Positions 30,061 to 32,358 of a DNA stretch of 32,358 nucleotides are shown here, piece by piece (within the stretch, counting starts at the first letter, position 1; the number at the start of each line of letters is the position of its first letter). The stretch spans positions 140,891-173,248 of the forward strand of contig JAFUEZ010000004.1 in the NCBI GenBank assembly GCA_017470115.1, written 5' to 3'. Below the pieces are notes generated by a model. The model saw nothing but the letters and a program-made list of their open reading frames with translations, was not told the DNA's origin and searched no databases. The translations under genes and the position numbers were made by a program. The DNA comes from Bacilli bacterium. GTDB lineage: Bacteria; Bacillota_I; Bacilli_A; RFN20; CAG-826.

Positions 30061-30641
30061 TAGAATTTAACAATTTCTCCGTAAACTTCACCAAATGCGT
30101 TAGCGGCATTACATTCATCAGTATCGATGTGCATTGCTAATGCATATGATGGACTAACTCTAACGACTGTATCGCCAAAAATTACATCTCTTCCGTTACC
30201 AGAAGCTACTTTAACAGCAACAATTTGACCATTTTCAACACCGAATTCTTTTGCATCTTCTGGAGTCATGTGGATGTGACGTTTTGCAATAATGCATCCT
30301 TCTTGAAGTTCGATTGAATTTCCGTTTTCTGGATTAATAATTGTAATAGGTGCGCTTCCTTTAATATCTCCACTTTCTCTAACTGGAGCCTTAACACCTA
30401 ATTGTCTTGCTTCTGTTGCACTTATTTCGACTTGACAATCTTTTCTTACTGGTCCAAGAATTGATGCTGAAAGTTCACCTTTTGGTCCTCTAATAATCAA
30501 TTTTGTATTAGAAGCATATTGACCAGGTTGTGAAAGCATCTTCTTTACTGATAATTCAAATCCTTTACCACAAAGAGTTTCTAATGCTTCTTGAGTGACG
30601 TGAATATGTCTTGCGCTTGTTTCAACTATAAATTTTCCCAT
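30060..30641 (-). CDS. pduL: PduL-type phosphate acyltransferase
   Basis: 193 aa. It interconverts acyl-CoA and acyl-phosphate (phosphotransacetylase activity). Two PduL repeats carry the zinc-binding motifs SARHIHV (His12, His14) and KRHIHM (His122, His124). SQPGQYASN, GPVRKDCQVEIS and the C-terminal MHIDTDECNAANAF are also present. No N-terminal encapsulation peptide is seen and no microcompartment genes lie nearby, so it probably serves as the general Pta with an acetate kinase elsewhere. The ribosome site GAGGTATT supports the start. Co-translated with the TSCPD protein; the reason for the pairing is unknown. Confidence 0.93.
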   Translation of the reverse strand: MGKFIVETSARHIHVTQEALETLCGKGFELSVKKMLSQPGQYASNTKLIIRGPKGELSASILGPVRKDCQVEISATEARQLGVKAPVRESGDIKGSAPITIINPENGNSIELQEGCIIAKRHIHMTPEDAKEFGVENGQIVAVKVASGNGRDVIFGDTVVRVSPSYALAMHIDTDECNAANAFGEVYGEIVKF

Positions 30642-30701
30642 TTTTAATACCTCTTTATTAACTTAATAATATTATCATTTTGAATTAAGAAAATGAAATA
30701 G

Positions 30702-30730
30702 TTTACTTAATAAGTAAAAAAAATTAAAAT
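30702..30730 (+). promoter_or_regulatory. Promoter of mgtE
   Basis: TTTACT (30702-30707), 17 bases, TAAAAT (30725-30730). The leader would be about 8 bases with no ribosome site. No room for an M-box Mg2+ riboswitch. Confidence 0.6.
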
Positions 30731-30745
30731 TAACTAAGTAGAATT

Positions 30746-32200
30746 ATGGAAAACGTTAAGCTTACTATTGAAGAGATTATTACTCTCATTAAACAAAGAG
30801 ATTTCACTAAAATTAGGGAAATTTTTGAAGAGTATCCAAATATTGATATTGCTGATGCTTTAAACGAATTAGACGTTGAAGATGGCGATGAATTCAAATA
30901 TATTGTATATCTTTTCAAAGTTGTTAAACCTTCTTATACTAGTGAAGTTTTTAGCGAGCTTGATGACGAACATAAAGAAGCTTTAATTAAAATCTTTACT
31001 GATAAAGAAATCGCAACAATTTTTGAAGACATCAATAACGACGATATTGCTGACTTCCTTGAAGAATTACCAGCGAACTTGATTCAAAGAGTTTTAAAAA
31101 ACATCAACGCAGAAGATAGAAAACAAGTTAATAGACTTTTAGGTTATAAAGAAGATTCAGCTGGATCAATCATGACAACTGAGTACTTAACCTTGCTCGA
31201 TACTGACACAGTTGATCACGCATTAAAAATCATTAGAACAACAGGTAAAAGCGCTGAAACGATTTATACACTTTTTGTTAGAAACATGAAGTGGGATCTT
31301 GTTGGTGTTTTAAATTTAGACGATTTAATCTTTGCTAAAGATGAAGAGAAATTAATCGACGTATGCGAAACAAATTATCAAACAGTTAATGTCAACACCG
31401 ACCAAGAAGAAGTCGCTCAACTATTTAAACGTTACGACTTAAACGCAATTGCTGTTGTTAATGAAGACAATAAATTAACTGGCATTATTACAATTGACGA
31501 TATTATCGATGTTATCGAACAAGAAACAACCGAAGATATCGAAGCTATGGCGCAAGTTACTCCTTTGGAAAACGCTTATACAGATACTCCAATTTTAAAA
31601 CTTGTTTTAAAGTGTATTCCTTGGTTAATCGTTCTTCTTGTTGTTAGTATTGGTGCGATAGCCCTTCAAAACCAATTCCAGCCAATCGTTGCAATATTAA
31701 CTGTTGTTTCAATATTCTTAACTCTTATTTGCGATACTGGTGGTAATTCTGGATCACAATCATCAACATTAATGATAAGAGGATTGTCGACTGGCGATTT
31801 TACCTTAAAAGATTATTGGCGAATTGTTGGTAAAGAAACTTTGGCCGCAATCTTTATTGGTCTTATTGTTGGTGGCTTTGCCTTCAGTTGGATAATGTTC
31901 TTGTTTGCCGTCCATATCGTTGAAATTCCTCCAGATAATCCACAAGGAATATCAACAGGTGTCTCGACTTGGTTAATTCTTAGTACAATCGTCGCAATTA
32001 CTATATTTTTAACAATTGTAATTTCAAAATTTATTGGTGCTTCGCTTCCATTTATTCTTACAAAAATGAAAATGGACCCAGCTGTTATAGCTAGCCCACT
32101 TATCTCTACAATTAGTGATTTAGTTTCATTAGGTCTATATTTTGGACTCTTATATATCTTCCTTGCAACTGGTGCATTCGGCATACCAAATCCATTCTAA
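30746..32200 (+). CDS. mgtE: MgtE-family magnesium transporter
   Basis: 484 aa, full length. Order: helical N domain (1-135: ADALNELDVEDGDEF, then ADFLEELPANLIQRVL, YKEDSAGSIMTTEYL), paired CBS domains (about 138-260), plug helix, and five transmembrane helices (about 285-480). The pore signature CDTGGNSGSQSSTLMIRGLS is present. Acidic residues in the N and CBS domains normally bind Mg2+ and close the channel when it is plentiful. Its leader is too short for a Mg2+ riboswitch, so control is probably by protein gating. The last 158 bases of the window show no gene. Confidence 0.96.
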   Translation: MENVKLTIEEIITLIKQRDFTKIREIFEEYPNIDIADALNELDVEDGDEFKYIVYLFKVVKPSYTSEVFSELDDEHKEALIKIFTDKEIATIFEDINNDDIADFLEELPANLIQRVLKNINAEDRKQVNRLLGYKEDSAGSIMTTEYLTLLDTDTVDHALKIIRTTGKSAETIYTLFVRNMKWDLVGVLNLDDLIFAKDEEKLIDVCETNYQTVNVNTDQEEVAQLFKRYDLNAIAVVNEDNKLTGIITIDDIIDVIEQETTEDIEAMAQVTPLENAYTDTPILKLVLKCIPWLIVLLVVSIGAIALQNQFQPIVAILTVVSIFLTLICDTGGNSGSQSSTLMIRGLSTGDFTLKDYWRIVGKETLAAIFIGLIVGGFAFSWIMFLFAVHIVEIPPDNPQGISTGVSTWLILSTIVAITIFLTIVISKFIGASLPFILTKMKMDPAVIASPLISTISDLVSLGLYFGLLYIFLATGAFGIPNPF

Positions 32201-32358
32201 TTTCATCGACGGCATAATTGTAACTTAAAAAACTAAATTCCGTTTTTAGAATTAAAATTTTGTCTGAAAGATTAAATTCTATTTAATGGAGTTTTTCTTT
32301 ATGTAAATAGGAATTTAGTATTTCAAACTCTTGCAAAGTAATAAAAATAGCGATAAAA

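Noticed and set aside
30642-30745. M-box Mg2+ riboswitch expected before mgtE
   Set aside because: The promoter lies so close to the ATG that the leader is only about 8 bases; no aptamer fits.
32325-32342. Minus-strand TTTGCAAGAGTTTGAAA near the window end as another copy of the 18-base motif
   Set aside because: Too many differences from the consensus; likewise the partial hits near 22745 and 25510.

Overview
The window is a strongly AT-rich piece of a low-GC Gram-positive-type chromosome. I infer an uncultured, probably gut-associated Bacilli or Mollicutes-related lineage. The reasons are AGGAGG-type ribosome sites, TTGACA/TATAAT-like promoters, a SAM-I-class riboswitch before metK, long-form HPF, an EpsC-type serine acetyltransferase, MgtE and PduL. 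The standard genetic code appears to be used.

Layout. 1-962: the end of a RelB/DinJ-VbhA-like fused antitoxin and its Fic toxin. 1125-2797: a PII-like protein and a CPA2 cation/proton antiporter. 2898-6444: a two-gene carbohydrate operon (carboxylesterase, then GH31 glycosidase). 6517-12918: an accessory stretch bounded by two direct copies of a tRNA-His-type terminator. It holds two overlapping tiny ORFs behind a structured leader, unknown small genes, a LysR/MATE divergent pair, a repeat-flanked AAA ATPase and the truncated 3' half of a macrodomain-linked (class M) sirtuin. tRNA-His follows.

13152-15265: a TetR regulator and a GH43 glycosidase. 15298-17732: a tRNA Thr/Val/Ile cluster, cysE, an RluD-type pseudouridine synthase and tRNA-Ser. 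17881-19143: an AAA/DUF4143 ATPase. 19429-21694: a complete partner-switching module (membrane PP2C phosphatase, RsbW-type kinase, STAS antagonist) with no sigma factor beside it. 21937-26260: envelope and unknown genes (lipoprotein, membrane proteins, HlyIII, a two-gene unknown operon, a Cof-type HAD phosphatase). 26422-28385: hpf and metK, the latter under a divergent SAM-I-like riboswitch with a clear terminator/antiterminator. 28591-32200: a fucose-isomerase-like protein split into two overlapping ORFs, TSCPD and PduL proteins, and MgtE.

The main signals not explained by gene annotation are these. (1) An 18-base motif, GAGTTTTGCAGGGTTTTT, occurs three times exactly and several more times with few changes, on both strands, in intergenic DNA and inside unrelated coding frames. 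(2) Several genes have a -10 box ending 6-7 bases before ATG and no Shine-Dalgarno, which predicts leaderless mRNAs. (3) The SAM-I-like aptamer keeps the ligand core but has a reduced P2 and an apparently rewired pseudoknot. (4) The Fic pair seems to have lost both partners of the canonical inhibitory Glu-Arg salt bridge.
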